Below, one piece after another: positions 57,501 through 64,000 of a DNA stretch of 64,000 nt; the stretch's first letter is position 1; each line of letters opens with the position of its first letter. This DNA is from Struthio camelus. Lineage: Eukaryota; Chordata; Aves; Struthioniformes; Struthionidae. The stretch covers positions 1,474,356 to 1,538,355 of the forward strand of contig NC_090943.1 of assembly GCF_040807025.1 (NCBI RefSeq). The letters are read 5' to 3'. A model generated the notes under the pieces. It was not told the DNA's origin. It saw only the letters and a program-made list of their open reading frames with translations, and searched no databases. A program made the position numbers and the translations under genes.

Positions 57501-60500
57501 AAGCAACTCTGCCATGTGGTGGGATCGCAGCACTGTCACCTTGCATGGTGACACTGTCCCAGCTCTGCCGTGCATTGCTGCACAGCCAGCCGCTGCCTCG
57601 TGTTGCCTTAGGGCTCAGCTTAGACTTCCCGTCCCAACGCCGGAGCGGGACGCTGCTTCCCTAAGGGGTCCCACTACCAGGACACCCTTGTGCCAGCTAG
57701 CCAGCTGCACTTCAGCAGCAGGGAAATCTGCCACTGGCTAAAAAGTGCAATAAAAAAAACCCACACACACAAAATAGTTATTATACTGACCTCGAATGGC
57801 TTCCTGGAAGACAGTCTCCCTGCCAATCTCCAGTCTCAAGGGGCCACAGACCTGGCCACTCTTGTACATGCTGTCATGGACACGTGGGGCCTTGTGCCCA
57901 ACAGAGTTAGCTCTCCCCAGATGGGTTTTGAAACAGGTTAGGGGAAAGGTGTGGAGCAGGGACAGAACGTATCAGCTCCCGGGAAGGACGTGGGAGGTGA
58001 AGTGGGAGGAGTCGTTCCGGTTTGGGCCAGCTTCCTCACTTCAGCAGCAGGCCGAGGATGGGGGAGCTCTGACAGCTGGGGGCACGGAGCAGTTTCCCAG
58101 TGGGAAGGGGAGGATGGAGAAGGCAGCAGGACCAAGCTGCAGTCCAGGGCAGAGCAGCTATTGGGACGTGAACAGGCAGGTAAATCAGGGCACAGGGACG
58201 AGGTATCTGCCCCAGCCCCCCTGCAAGACACCATGGCCAGCGGGCAAGAAGCAGGCTGGCCCACCAGGCCACCTCCTAGGGGAGGCAGAGGAAGGCAAGA
58301 GTGAGGCATGACTCCCAGAGGACCTGCGGCAGGCATGCAGAAGAGAGCGAAGAGGCCCCTTCCCCGCTGAGCCCCGGAAAAGCGGCGCACCGCTGTCCTC
58401 ACCATGCGATGGGAACGGCGGCCTCCTGCTCGGCGCCCATGGGGATCCGGCTCTGCAGGTAATGGAGCTGGCCAAAGTACTTCCTCAGCGTGCTGCAGCC
58501 CTCGAAGTCCCTGGGCACGTTCACGGCGCTCTGGGGGAGCGAGAGAGGAACAGGCAACCCCAGGGACAGGACTGGCTCTCCCAGGTGACACACCAGGCCA
58601 GAAAGTGCAGGGCCCAGTGCTCAGCTGGTCTGCAGCGAGGGCTCCAGGCAGGAGCAGGTGCCTCCTCGGAGGCTACCACTGCCTCTGCCTCTCCTGGGGG
58701 CTCTACGCAGGGACAACTCCACTCTGAACGCTGCCACAAGGACCGGACTGAGTGAGCCGTTCTGGGCATGCCAGTGGGGGCTGCAGAGCTGCCTGCAAAG
58801 CGAGGGGAGAGGGGCAGGATGCCAAGAGCGTGTGGGGCTCACAGTCGGTATCCGCACCATGCCAGCTGGTGAGGCCCCAACTTGAGGAGCTTCGTGGACA
58901 CCAGCCAGGGGACGGACAGCGTAACTCATGCTGGAGGGAAGATCCAGACCGCACACGCGCCCGCTAGGTGCCACAAACGTGACCATGTATAGACAGCTCA
59001 ATGGTGGATGCCGTTCCACATACTGTCATAACCAGCCCCTCCTCCAGAGGCCAGGCTGGGTGAAGGAGGGGGCAGAGACTAATAAGGTAGATTATACCAT
59101 TTTGGTATACCATTAAGGTTATACCATTATACCAATCAATGGCACAACCTCCCCGGGCTAGGGTAGCCTGGCCAGTCACAGCTCCAAACAACTCTGCAGG
59201 ACAGAAGACGGCCCTGGCCTTAGGGAAAGCATCCCCGCAACGCACCTAGAAAGACAGGTCTGTTTCCCTAAAAAAATAAGGGAGAGGGGAGCAACATGAT
59301 GGTTCCAGAGTAGCCGATTCGAGGAGGAAGAGCCTCGGCTCTCCTCATTAAATGGCTTCTAAGGACGAAATAACGAACAGGAAGAATTTGGGAGTGACTG
59401 AAAAGGGATGTCTCCTACACATCATCAGGCTACAAGACCTGCCACTGCAGCAAGGCTGTGGTGGGAGAAGGAAGGACAGAGCAGGACACCCAGGAAAGGT
59501 TTCTTAGGCTCTAGCTTCCATGTCAAACCAAGTCCCCCGATCCCAGGGTGAGGGTGTCCAACCAGCCCATCTTTGTGGCTGCTGAAAGAACCTCGCCGCA
59601 TTTCAGGGATGCGGGAGAGACCCTGCAGCTGCCCACGCTGTGACATGACACAGGAGCCAGTCTCATGAACTATCCCAGGTCTAACCTGCACACGATGCTT
59701 ACAGGGGCACTGTAAAACCTACAAGGCTGCACAAACTGGCACCAGTTCCAGTTCTGGGCGAGCCGCTAGCCCTCTCCAGTCATTTTTGCCACTGGAATTT
59801 CTCAGCTGCCAGCTCTCCTGGACAGGGACTGCATCTCTGACCAGACAAAGCCCAGCTCAACAGCTCCCAGATGGACGACCCAGTGACTAATGCTAATATT
59901 AGGACCCAGGACCTGATAATGAAGGGCAGATTCATTCGCCATGAAGACCTCAGGCACTAGCCCAACTGGACCACATGGTTCCTTCCATCTAATGGGGGAC
60001 TCGTATTCAAGGGAAAATAAACCACATTCAAGGAAGCAGATGCAGTAAGGGATTTCTGGGAGAAAGCTCCCATTGCTGCCAGTCCACAGGCCTATCGGGA
60101 TGGAGATGGATCGTAGTCTTCCCAGCCCTGCCTCAGTGCTGTGGGTACTTCTCACTGTCACCTCTTCCTCGTAGAGGTTCATCGGTGCTGCGGCTGAGAG
60201 GGCTCGTGGTACAGAGGAGCCCTAACACCCAACTGCTGCACACACACCTTCAGAAACCTAAATCAGCTCTGGGAATCCAGGGGACAGCCCGTCCTCAGGC
60301 CACTGGTGGGATGCTGAGGAACGGGAGCGTGCTCTGGCACGGCTCTCAACAAAGGGAGGTGCTGGGAGCCAGCAGACGTGTCCGCAGCACCAGAGAGCAC
60401 CCACTCCCCCCTGAACTGCTCCAGTCCAGCATGAAGCAGGCCATCAGCAGCTCCCCTGGTTCACACGTCTCAGATCTCGCTCGGACTGTAAGCGATTTGG

Positions 60501-60635
60501 GACAGAGCCCACCACAGCGAGCACAGGCACAGGGCCCTGTGCAGGCAGTGCCACCCTTACCTGCCGGAGCACCTCCAGCTTCCGCAGCTCCTCGTTGTAG
60601 TTCTCCGGGTTCTCCCCATAGTTCTTCAGGACAAA
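42031..60635 (-). CDS. PTPN23: PTPN23 / HD-PTP, BRO1-domain non-receptor tyrosine phosphatase-like protein (24 exons, exon 1 outside window)
   Basis: PTPN23 is an ALIX-related adaptor that works with ESCRT complexes to sort ubiquitinated receptors into multivesicular endosomes. Twenty-four exons join in frame to 1809 residues plus stop. With a first exon of 28 codons as in human, the total would be about 1837 residues against 1636. Order: BRO1 domain (about 8-394, with Leu202 and Ile206 of the CHMP4-binding surface intact), coiled-coil V domain (about 395-710), a 766-codon exon with a PTAP motif, the long proline-rich region and the start of the phosphatase domain, the rest of that domain with HCSSGVGRTG, and an acidic Pro-rich tail ending LWTLNKT. 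The family signature has Ser where active tyrosine phosphatases usually have Ala, and human HD-PTP has been reported to be catalytically inactive. The gene is convergent with SCAP. Confidence 0.96.
42668..42781 (-). CDS. PTPN23: PTPN23 exon 24 (end of phosphatase domain)
   Basis: The 38 codons encode LHLKFCYEAVLQHAEQVLHR then HGVGTPTASKPTNSASPK. The acceptor is CTGCAG and the donor CCCAAG|GTGGGT. Confidence 0.94.
42861..42999 (-). CDS. PTPN23: PTPN23 exon 23 (phosphatase domain, signature loop)
   Basis: It encodes SGVGRTGAFCLLYAAMQEVE then KRMRQQRKHMLQEK, completing the signature HCSSGVGRTG. The acceptor is CCGCAG and the donor GAGAAG|GTAGCG. Confidence 0.95.
43086..43190 (-). CDS. PTPN23: PTPN23 exon 22 (phosphatase domain, active-site Cys)
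   Basis: It encodes GLPDSKGSLLRFIQEVHGHY then HQRPLHTPVVVHC, ending in the signature Cys and the first two bases of the following Ser. The acceptor is CCGCAG and the donor TGCAG|GTGAGC. Confidence 0.95.
43388..43572 (-). CDS. PTPN23: PTPN23 exon 21 (phosphatase domain)
   Basis: It encodes QKVLRYFPPERGQPVVQGPI then YRDQSLKRTVIHLQFTSWPE. The acceptor is CCCTCAG and the donor GAGCT|GTATGG. In active phosphatases the loop after W(T/P) usually carries a WPD motif; here the residue is WPE. Confidence 0.94.
43573..44021. other. PTPN23 intron 20
   Basis: Nothing recognised. The frame of exon 20 stays open for some distance into the intron. Confidence 0.75.
44022..46320 (-). CDS. PTPN23: PTPN23 exon 20 (proline-rich region and start of phosphatase domain)
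   Basis: This 2299-base exon has 766 full codons with no stop. It opens EMKKLPPPRPTAPKP, containing the PTAP motif bound by TSG101. A Pro/Gly/Ala-rich region of several hundred residues follows, with conserved islands such as RPATTTVDSIQAPIPS and DLLSSSPESQHGGSKAAVSQ. It ends in the phosphatase domain (KNRHQDIMPYDRNRVVLYSG, KDDYINASRVEDLSPYCP, MLVSEQELDK). The recalled human exon is roughly 585 codons, so the disordered region here is about 180 codons longer. The acceptor is CCGACAG and the donor GACAAG|GTAGGC. Confidence 0.95.
46321..46622. other. PTPN23 intron 19
   Basis: Nothing recognised. Confidence 0.75.
46623..46802 (-). CDS. PTPN23: PTPN23 exon 19 (V domain coiled coil)
   Basis: It encodes WNTTVQTLVASYEAYEDLMK then ACQAAEANRQQILE. 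The acceptor is CCCCAG and the donor GAGAA|GTAGGT. It ends the coiled-coil region. Confidence 0.95.
46803..47176. other. PTPN23 intron 18
   Basis: It holds the second copy of the duplicated donor next to exon 18; otherwise nothing. Confidence 0.75.
47139..47182 (-). repeat. 22-bp tandem duplication containing a PTPN23 splice donor
   Basis: Two 22-base units (47139-47160 and 47161-47182) differ by one base. Each carries CAA|GTGAGTGAGC on the minus strand. The right-hand copy overlaps the end of PTPN23 exon 18 and holds the in-frame donor; the other lies in the intron. Confidence 0.9.
47177..47328 (-). CDS. PTPN23: PTPN23 exon 18 (V domain coiled coil)
   Basis: It encodes KLFEEQLKKYDQIKVYLEQN then NVKYAAVRKALAEVEH. 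The donor CACAA|GTGAGT lies in a 22-base tandem duplication, so a second near-identical donor sits 22 bases into the intron. Confidence 0.94.
47547..47701 (-). CDS. PTPN23: PTPN23 exon 17 (V domain coiled coil)
   Basis: It encodes DKQVLQNLKRILAKVQEMRD then IQKDDITTSLVTTDRSEMK, heptad-rich sequence. The acceptor is CCCTCAG and the donor ATGAAG|GTGAGT. Confidence 0.95.
47702..48202. other. PTPN23 intron 16
   Basis: Nothing recognised. Confidence 0.75.
48203..48517 (-). CDS. PTPN23: PTPN23 exon 16 (V domain coiled coil)
   Basis: It encodes LSGVFTDVEASLKEIRDLLE, a Pro/Ser-rich interruption around SPPPQASPPSS that differs from remembered human sequence, then KYMEVHEKASFTNTELHKAM. The acceptor is CTCCAG and the donor CGAAG|GTGAGC. 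Confidence 0.95.
48518..48916. other. PTPN23 intron 15
   Basis: Nothing recognised. Confidence 0.75.
48917..49062 (-). CDS. PTPN23: PTPN23 exon 15 (V domain)
   Basis: The 48 full codons include QFMDSMQLDPETVDNLDMYS and CAALSVRPDTVKNLVQSMQ. The acceptor is CCGTAG and the donor GCAGG|GTAGGG. Confidence 0.95.
49063..49560. other. PTPN23 intron 14
   Basis: Nothing recognised. Confidence 0.75.
49561..49626 (-). CDS. PTPN23: PTPN23 exon 14 (end of BRO1, start of V domain)
   Basis: It encodes EEKAKLLRDVMAKIEAKNEV and L, with split codons at both ends. The acceptor is TTGTAG and the donor CTGGA|GTAAGT. Confidence 0.95.
49627..50199. other. PTPN23 intron 13
   Basis: Nothing recognised. Confidence 0.75.
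50200..50314 (-). CDS. PTPN23: PTPN23 exon 13 (BRO1 domain)
   Basis: It encodes APLVKALPVNPTDPAVTGPD then IFAKLVPMAAHEASSLY. The acceptor is CCCTAG and the donor TACAG|GTGTGT. Confidence 0.95.
50550..50629 (-). CDS. PTPN23: PTPN23 exon 12 (BRO1 domain)
   Basis: It encodes YNSAKKDNDFIYHEAVPALD then TLQSVK. The acceptor is TTCCAG and the donor GAAAG|GTGAGG. Confidence 0.95.
50930..50988 (-). CDS. PTPN23: PTPN23 exon 11 (BRO1 domain)
   Basis: It encodes GQPETVQEALRFTMDVIGG plus a split Lys. The acceptor is CTGCAG and the donor GGCAA|GTGAGT. Confidence 0.95.
50989..52751. other. PTPN23 intron 10
   Basis: Nothing recognised in 1.8 kb. Open frames up to 186 codons lack any familiar motif. Confidence 0.7.
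52752..52808 (-). CDS. PTPN23: PTPN23 exon 10 (BRO1 domain)
   Basis: The 19 codons encode VIYFQSALDKLNEAIKLAK. The acceptor is CTGCAG and the donor GCAAAA|GTATGT. Confidence 0.95.
52809..53497. other. PTPN23 intron 9
   Basis: Nothing recognised. Confidence 0.75.
53498..53545 (-). CDS. PTPN23: PTPN23 exon 9 (BRO1 domain)
   Basis: The 16 codons encode LHMGKQAEEQQKFGER. The acceptor is TTGCAG and the donor GAAAGG|GTAAGC. Confidence 0.95.
53772..53903 (-). CDS. PTPN23: PTPN23 exon 8 (BRO1 domain)
   Basis: The 44 codons encode VVDYYKEACRALENSETASL then KDWKKLVQMKIYYFAAVAH. The acceptor is CTGTAG and the donor GCCCAC|GTAAGT. Confidence 0.96.
53904..54568. other. PTPN23 intron 7
   Basis: Nothing recognised. 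Confidence 0.75.
54569..54649 (-). CDS. PTPN23: PTPN23 exon 7 (BRO1 domain, CHMP4-binding surface)
   Basis: The 27 codons encode GQAQECLLEKSMLDNRKSFL then VARISAQ. The positions equivalent to human Leu202 and Ile206, which contact the ESCRT-III subunit CHMP4, are unchanged. The donor is GCCCAG|GTGAGC. Confidence 0.96.
54650..55271. other. PTPN23 intron 6
   Basis: Nothing recognised. Confidence 0.75.
55272..55403 (-). CDS. PTPN23: PTPN23 exon 6 (BRO1 domain)
   Basis: The 44 codons encode GMKVSCTHFQCAAGAFTYLR then SYSVDMSHQIL and ending NLML. The donor is ATGCTG|GTAGGG. Confidence 0.96.
55404..55966. other. PTPN23 intron 5
   Basis: A short imperfect duplication (GGGGGACACTATC and GGGACACTATC) lies near 55760-55785. 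Nothing else was recognised. Confidence 0.7.
55967..56016 (-). CDS. PTPN23: PTPN23 exon 5 (BRO1 domain)
   Basis: This 50-base micro-exon encodes ALHSMLGAMDKRVSEE, identical in pattern to human. The acceptor is CCGCAG and the donor GAGGAG|GTAACG. Confidence 0.95.
56017..57044. other. PTPN23 intron 4
   Basis: Nothing recognised. A 219-codon plus-strand open frame at 56396-57055 has no recognisable features. Confidence 0.7.
57045..57121 (-). CDS. PTPN23: PTPN23 exon 4 (BRO1 domain)
   Basis: The 77 bases encode TEIFSGKTVTHEDIKYEQAC then ILYNL. The splice context is TTAAAG| at the acceptor and CCTGG|GTAAGG at the donor. Confidence 0.95.
57122..58402. other. PTPN23 intron 3
   Basis: Apart from an A-rich/CACACA stretch near 57745-57775, nothing was recognised. 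Confidence 0.7.
58403..58530 (-). CDS. PTPN23: PTPN23 exon 3 (BRO1 domain)
   Basis: It encodes SAVNVPRDFEGCSTLRKYFG then QLHYLQSRIPMG and QEAAVPIAW. The donor is GCATG|GTGAGG. It matches human closely. Confidence 0.95.
58531..60560. other. PTPN23 intron 2
   Basis: It holds the ATACCATT repeat cluster at 59094; nothing else was recognised. Confidence 0.7.
59094..59135. repeat. Cluster of ATACCATT short direct repeats with a palindrome
   Basis: ATACCATT occurs at 59094, 59107 and 59121, with a variant ATACCAAT at 59129. The palindrome TGGTATACCA spans 59103-59112. It lies in PTPN23 intron 2. Confidence 0.7.
60561..60635 (-). CDS. PTPN23: PTPN23 exon 2 (BRO1 domain, residues about 29-53)
   Basis: The 25 codons encode FVLKNYGENPENYNEELRKL and EVLRQ, between a CAG acceptor and CGGCAG|GTAAGG. 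It is the most 5' PTPN23 exon I can find. The preceding exon encoding the start codon was not seen up to 64000. Confidence 0.94.
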
Positions 60636-61026
60636 CTGGAGCGGGAGAGAGCGGTGAGAGCCTGGCACCATCCAACAGCATTAACAAGAGCTGCCTTCCC
60701 AGCCCCAAACCAAAGCCACAACCAGAGGCTCTCCAGGAAGGCCCAGAAGAAGTCCCTATGGCAGGTCTGGCAGGTGCTTTCCCACATACGTGTCTAGGCT
60801 GGCAGAGACAAGCTGCCTGGGGTGACACTTGCCACTCCACGCCAGCTCCTCCAGTTCTTCCTGCCCTGGCAGGAGCAGGGAAGCCACAAGGGTCCCTGAG
60901 GCTCAAAGCTGTTTTTTAGAAGAAAGTCGCTATGGGCCCCGGCTCCGTCCGAGCTGGGCGGACAGCCGAGGACAGCGTTAAGGAGCCGGACAGCAAGGCT
61001 GGCTCAGAGTGGAGAAGGCACTTTTC

Positions 61027-61054
61027 AGAGAGAGAGAGAGCGAGAGAGAGAGCG
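61027..61054. repeat. (GA)n microsatellite
   Basis: An interrupted GA repeat of about 28 bases that ends in GCGCGC, in PTPN23 intron 1. Confidence 0.75.
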
Positions 61055-63429
61055 CGCACATGAGCCTGTAATGGGACACTCTGTGCAGGACGCAACACAC
61101 CGTCCTACAAGATGCTAGGCGAGGAGGCGAAGCTACAGCCTACGCGGGAACCAAAGCCTCTCTGGGAGAGGATGAGGAGAGAGGGGCTTCCAAGAGGAAG
61201 GAGCAGCTGAACAGCTTGCACCAAACAAGCTGCCTGGCAAGCAAGGCGCTGGCACAACCAGCGCTCCGGGCACCTCTCGAGCCAGTCGTCGGGAAGATAA
61301 GCAAGTGCCTGGTGTTTGGGGACATCCAAAACCCAAAGAGACTGAGCTGACATGCCCAAAGCCAAGCAAGCCATAATGGAGGCATGAAGAGAGCACAGCT
61401 CCCCAGCCACAAGCGCAGGACGGCTACCGTGACCGACTGCACTGAAGGATCACGCGTTTCGTGACGAAGGGAACGCGTCCAAACCAGCCTCCGTTTGCCA
61501 TGGCTCACACAAGCCTCATTCCCCTGTGCTAACAGTGCCGGGCAAAAACCAGAGCAGCCCCATCGCACCCAAGCCCACCCCGAGGGCAGTGCCAGAGTCC
61601 AGCCCCGTCACTGCTCTGCGGAGACCACAAGTCCATAAACTCTACATAAACCCTGCCCTGGCTGCGCAGCAGGGCCACGGACACTGGGAAAGAAACGCAC
61701 ACCGTGTGACAGCAGTTCTCAAAGGAAGGGGATCACAAGCAAAATCCAAGCGTTAAACGCACCAGCGCTTCCAGCAGGGAGCCAGGACCTCTCCAAAGGT
61801 TATGTCTGGAATCAAACAACGTCTACTAAAAGGTAAAGTTTGTGCGAGGAGGCTTCTGCTACCCAGGCTGGAGGACAGAGAAGGCCCTCAGCAGAGGTCA
61901 GCACCTCCAAACGGCATGGTTCAGGGTTTGGACCAGAAGCAGAACTACCACCTCACACACACACAGGACAAGGTAGGATCTGACACGGAAATCGGCACTC
62001 GCTTGGAAGCGTGTTGGTGCAAGGGACTGGCCGTAGCAAGACCATGGGGTTCACATCTCTCACGGCAGCAGTGAAGAAAGATGCCCTGAGCGAAGAGCAG
62101 CAGCCTTCCCCCAACCCAGCCCTCTGCCATGCTGCTTGAAGCCTCTTGGAAAAGCAAAACTGAAACCCAGGGGGAGAGGTACCGATCCGTCAGGGCTAGG
62201 AGCTGATAGGGGCTTCAGAGCTGTAGTGGAAACGCTCGCTTGCTCAAATAAAGAAAACCTGCCGCAGCCGTAAGGTCCTGAAAAGCCACTAGCAAACAGG
62301 ATAGACCTAATTTGAGGCTAGACCAAGAGAAGTTATTCTGGATTCATGTCTTATACCCATCTGTGCTTGGCTTGCTTGGATTAAAGAAGGCCCACTGCTG
62401 ATCACCAAAGGGTGAATATCAAGTTGGCAGCTAGCCAGAAATAAGGCTTATCATGCTGAGGCATAAAAGGAAAGGAAAATGAAAGGGGGTAGCATGTGCC
62501 TACTTGTAAAAGCACAGGGCTTAGGGCCCCCCAGGGAACGTTACGGTGGAGCTGGAGCCAGGGCTAGGACAAAACACTCATTACAAAAGAAAACTGCACC
62601 AGCATCTCCGAGAAAAGTGCTCAGCTCCACAGGGTAATGAGTTATGTCTCCCCACTGCCAGGCGAGGCAGGAGTTATCCCCAAAGTCTTCCGCGATTCAG
62701 CGGGGCAGCCGGTCCCAGAGCTCGCAGCTGAAGCCCAGTGTGGCTTCAAGCAGATCGTGTTTCCTGGCCGGATGAGGAAAGCTTCTTTCGTCCCTACACA
62801 AACTGTGGGCACAGAGCTCCCCAAGCCTGTCTCTAACAAGACTTCTGTCAGCCCTGGATAAAGACGTTTTCGACGAGCTTAGCGCTTCCGGACGGAAGAC
62901 AGCTCATGCCGCTTTACCCTCCAGCAGTGTTGCCCAAACCTTCCGAGAGCCTGAGCAGAAATTTATCCCACCTTCCTGGCTCTACCAGCAAAGGGGGAAG
63001 ACTCAGAAACCTGCAGCCCAGCTTTGCCCCACATCGGACAGACACCAAAGCTTTGATTTGCTCCCAGTGACTGTCACATTAAGGAAATTCAGGCATACAT
63101 GAAGGACCAGGAGCATCCCGCTCGAGATTAACACAGTTCATGGCTCGAGAAGAGAGGAAACTTTTCTCTCCTCCCTCACCGTTTCTGCCCTCACCTTGGT
63201 GAGCACAAGAGCCAGCACGGCAGATTTAGATTCGCCATCACTTTAGTTCTCACAAACCAGCAGCACAGAGTGATGTCTAGGCCGTAAACCCAGCACAAAA
63301 GTATTTGGATCAAACAGCGGCATGGAAGCCTCTGTTGTTTAAAACAGATTTAAACCTGCTGCCGTGCAAAAAGAATCCCTTAAATAAAGCACAGTTCAAA
63401 GTGACTCCCTGGACCTATACGTCACCCTC

Positions 63430-63780
63430 TCCTCCTTATCGGCTCCCCCACACCCGGTGGCCCTGGGTGCCCGCGAGGGCCCGCCGCCGGTTTGCCCGGC
63501 TTTCCTGAGCAAACAGGAACAGCAAGCCCTGCGCCTCGCTGCCGGCTGCTGCATCTTGTCCCAGCCGGCGAGGCATGACTCAGCTCCCAACCACAATCGC
63601 CGGCAGGGAAAGTAGCCGCTTCCCGGGTCACTGCAGCTCCGGGGACGCCGTCCTGCCCGCGCAGCAGCGGGGGACACTGCCACTGCCCCGTCGCTTCCCC
63701 CGCGCAGGTCCGACAGGCTGCCAGCCGGCCACGGCACCGCAAAACACAGAGTGCTGGCAGGCAGCAGGGCTGCTAACGCG
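63430..63780. promoter_or_regulatory. CpG-rich patch in PTPN23 intron 1 with AP-1/Maf-type site
   Basis: About 350 bases are visibly richer in CG dinucleotides and GC than the flanks. TGACTCAGC at 63576-63584 is a perfect AP-1 core that also fits half of an NF-E2/Maf site. It may be an intronic regulatory element or the edge of a promoter-proximal CpG island. No PTPN23 first exon was recognised within it. Confidence 0.35.
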
Positions 63781-64000
63781 GGATAAAGCCGCCTCCTTTC
63801 GCTCAAGATCAGTTAGTTTGTAAATGGTAATTTTCGTCCCTAGATGGCACTACAAAATGCTGGTGATCAATGGAGCTTTTTGTTTACAGCTGTGTAATTA
63901 AGTACTTACTCTCCCTTCATTTCATAAAAACGAATCAAAAGCTAGAAGGGGAGCATCCCCCGCTAAGACAGCCTGCACGTGCTACAGGCATGGAAATACA

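Larger units (their letters stand above)
60636..64000. other. PTPN23 intron 1 (extends beyond window)
   Basis: It contains a GA microsatellite at 61027 and the CpG-rich patch at 63430. I looked for the short first coding exon, including the reverse complement of its DFHFQ region, and did not find it. Confidence 0.7.

Noticed and set aside
63396..63806. 136-codon minus-strand open frame as PTPN23 exon 1
   Set aside because: It does not resemble the expected start (acidic-hydrophobic BRO1 N-terminus) and shows no donor in the right frame for the exon at 60635.

Overview
This is a nuclear genomic window from a vertebrate, most likely a bird. It holds intron-rich genes with canonical splice sites, several CR1 LINE retrotransposon copies (the dominant interspersed repeat of birds and other sauropsids), and two genes whose proteins I recognise: SCAP on the plus strand and PTPN23 (HD-PTP) on the minus strand. 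No bacterial, viral or plasmid-type genes, RNA genes or CRISPR arrays were recognised.

Layout. Bases 1-3461 are a SCAP intron. Nineteen SCAP coding exons run from 3462 to the stop codon at 39785-39787, beginning at the codon equivalent to human residue 137; the start codon and first exons lie left of the window. The two largest CR1 deposits are in SCAP introns at about 4380-9791 and 15471-16410. The SCAP 3' UTR (39788 to about 41585) is very GC-rich and carries long C and G homopolymers plus an AU-rich/Pumilio-like segment. PTPN23 follows tail-to-tail: its poly(A) signal (41679-41684, minus strand) is only about 115 bp from that of SCAP (41560-41565). Twenty-four PTPN23 coding exons run leftward from 60635 to the stop at 42031; the short first exon (about 28 codons in human) was not found and should lie right of the window. 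The rest, to 64000, is PTPN23 intron 1, with a CpG-rich patch near 63430-63780.

Biology. SCAP is the ER sterol-sensing escort that carries SREBP to the Golgi. The sterol-sensing domain, the MELADL COPII-binding motif, the lumenal loop residues and the C-terminal WD40 region are all present and in frame. PTPN23 is an ALIX-like BRO1 protein of the ESCRT/endosomal sorting machinery with a coiled-coil V domain, a long proline-rich region with a PTAP motif, and a C-terminal tyrosine-phosphatase domain. The two genes are neighbours but are not known to share a pathway.

No new multi-gene system was found. The better leads are a GC-AG intron in SCAP, a duplicated PTPN23 splice donor whose alternative use would create an immediate stop, a greatly expanded PTPN23 proline-rich exon, shared catalytic defects in two closely related CR1 copies, and the unusual composition of the SCAP 3' UTR. 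Exon boundaries were set by hand from reading frame, splice consensus and recalled human protein sequence; no alignment or database search was run.
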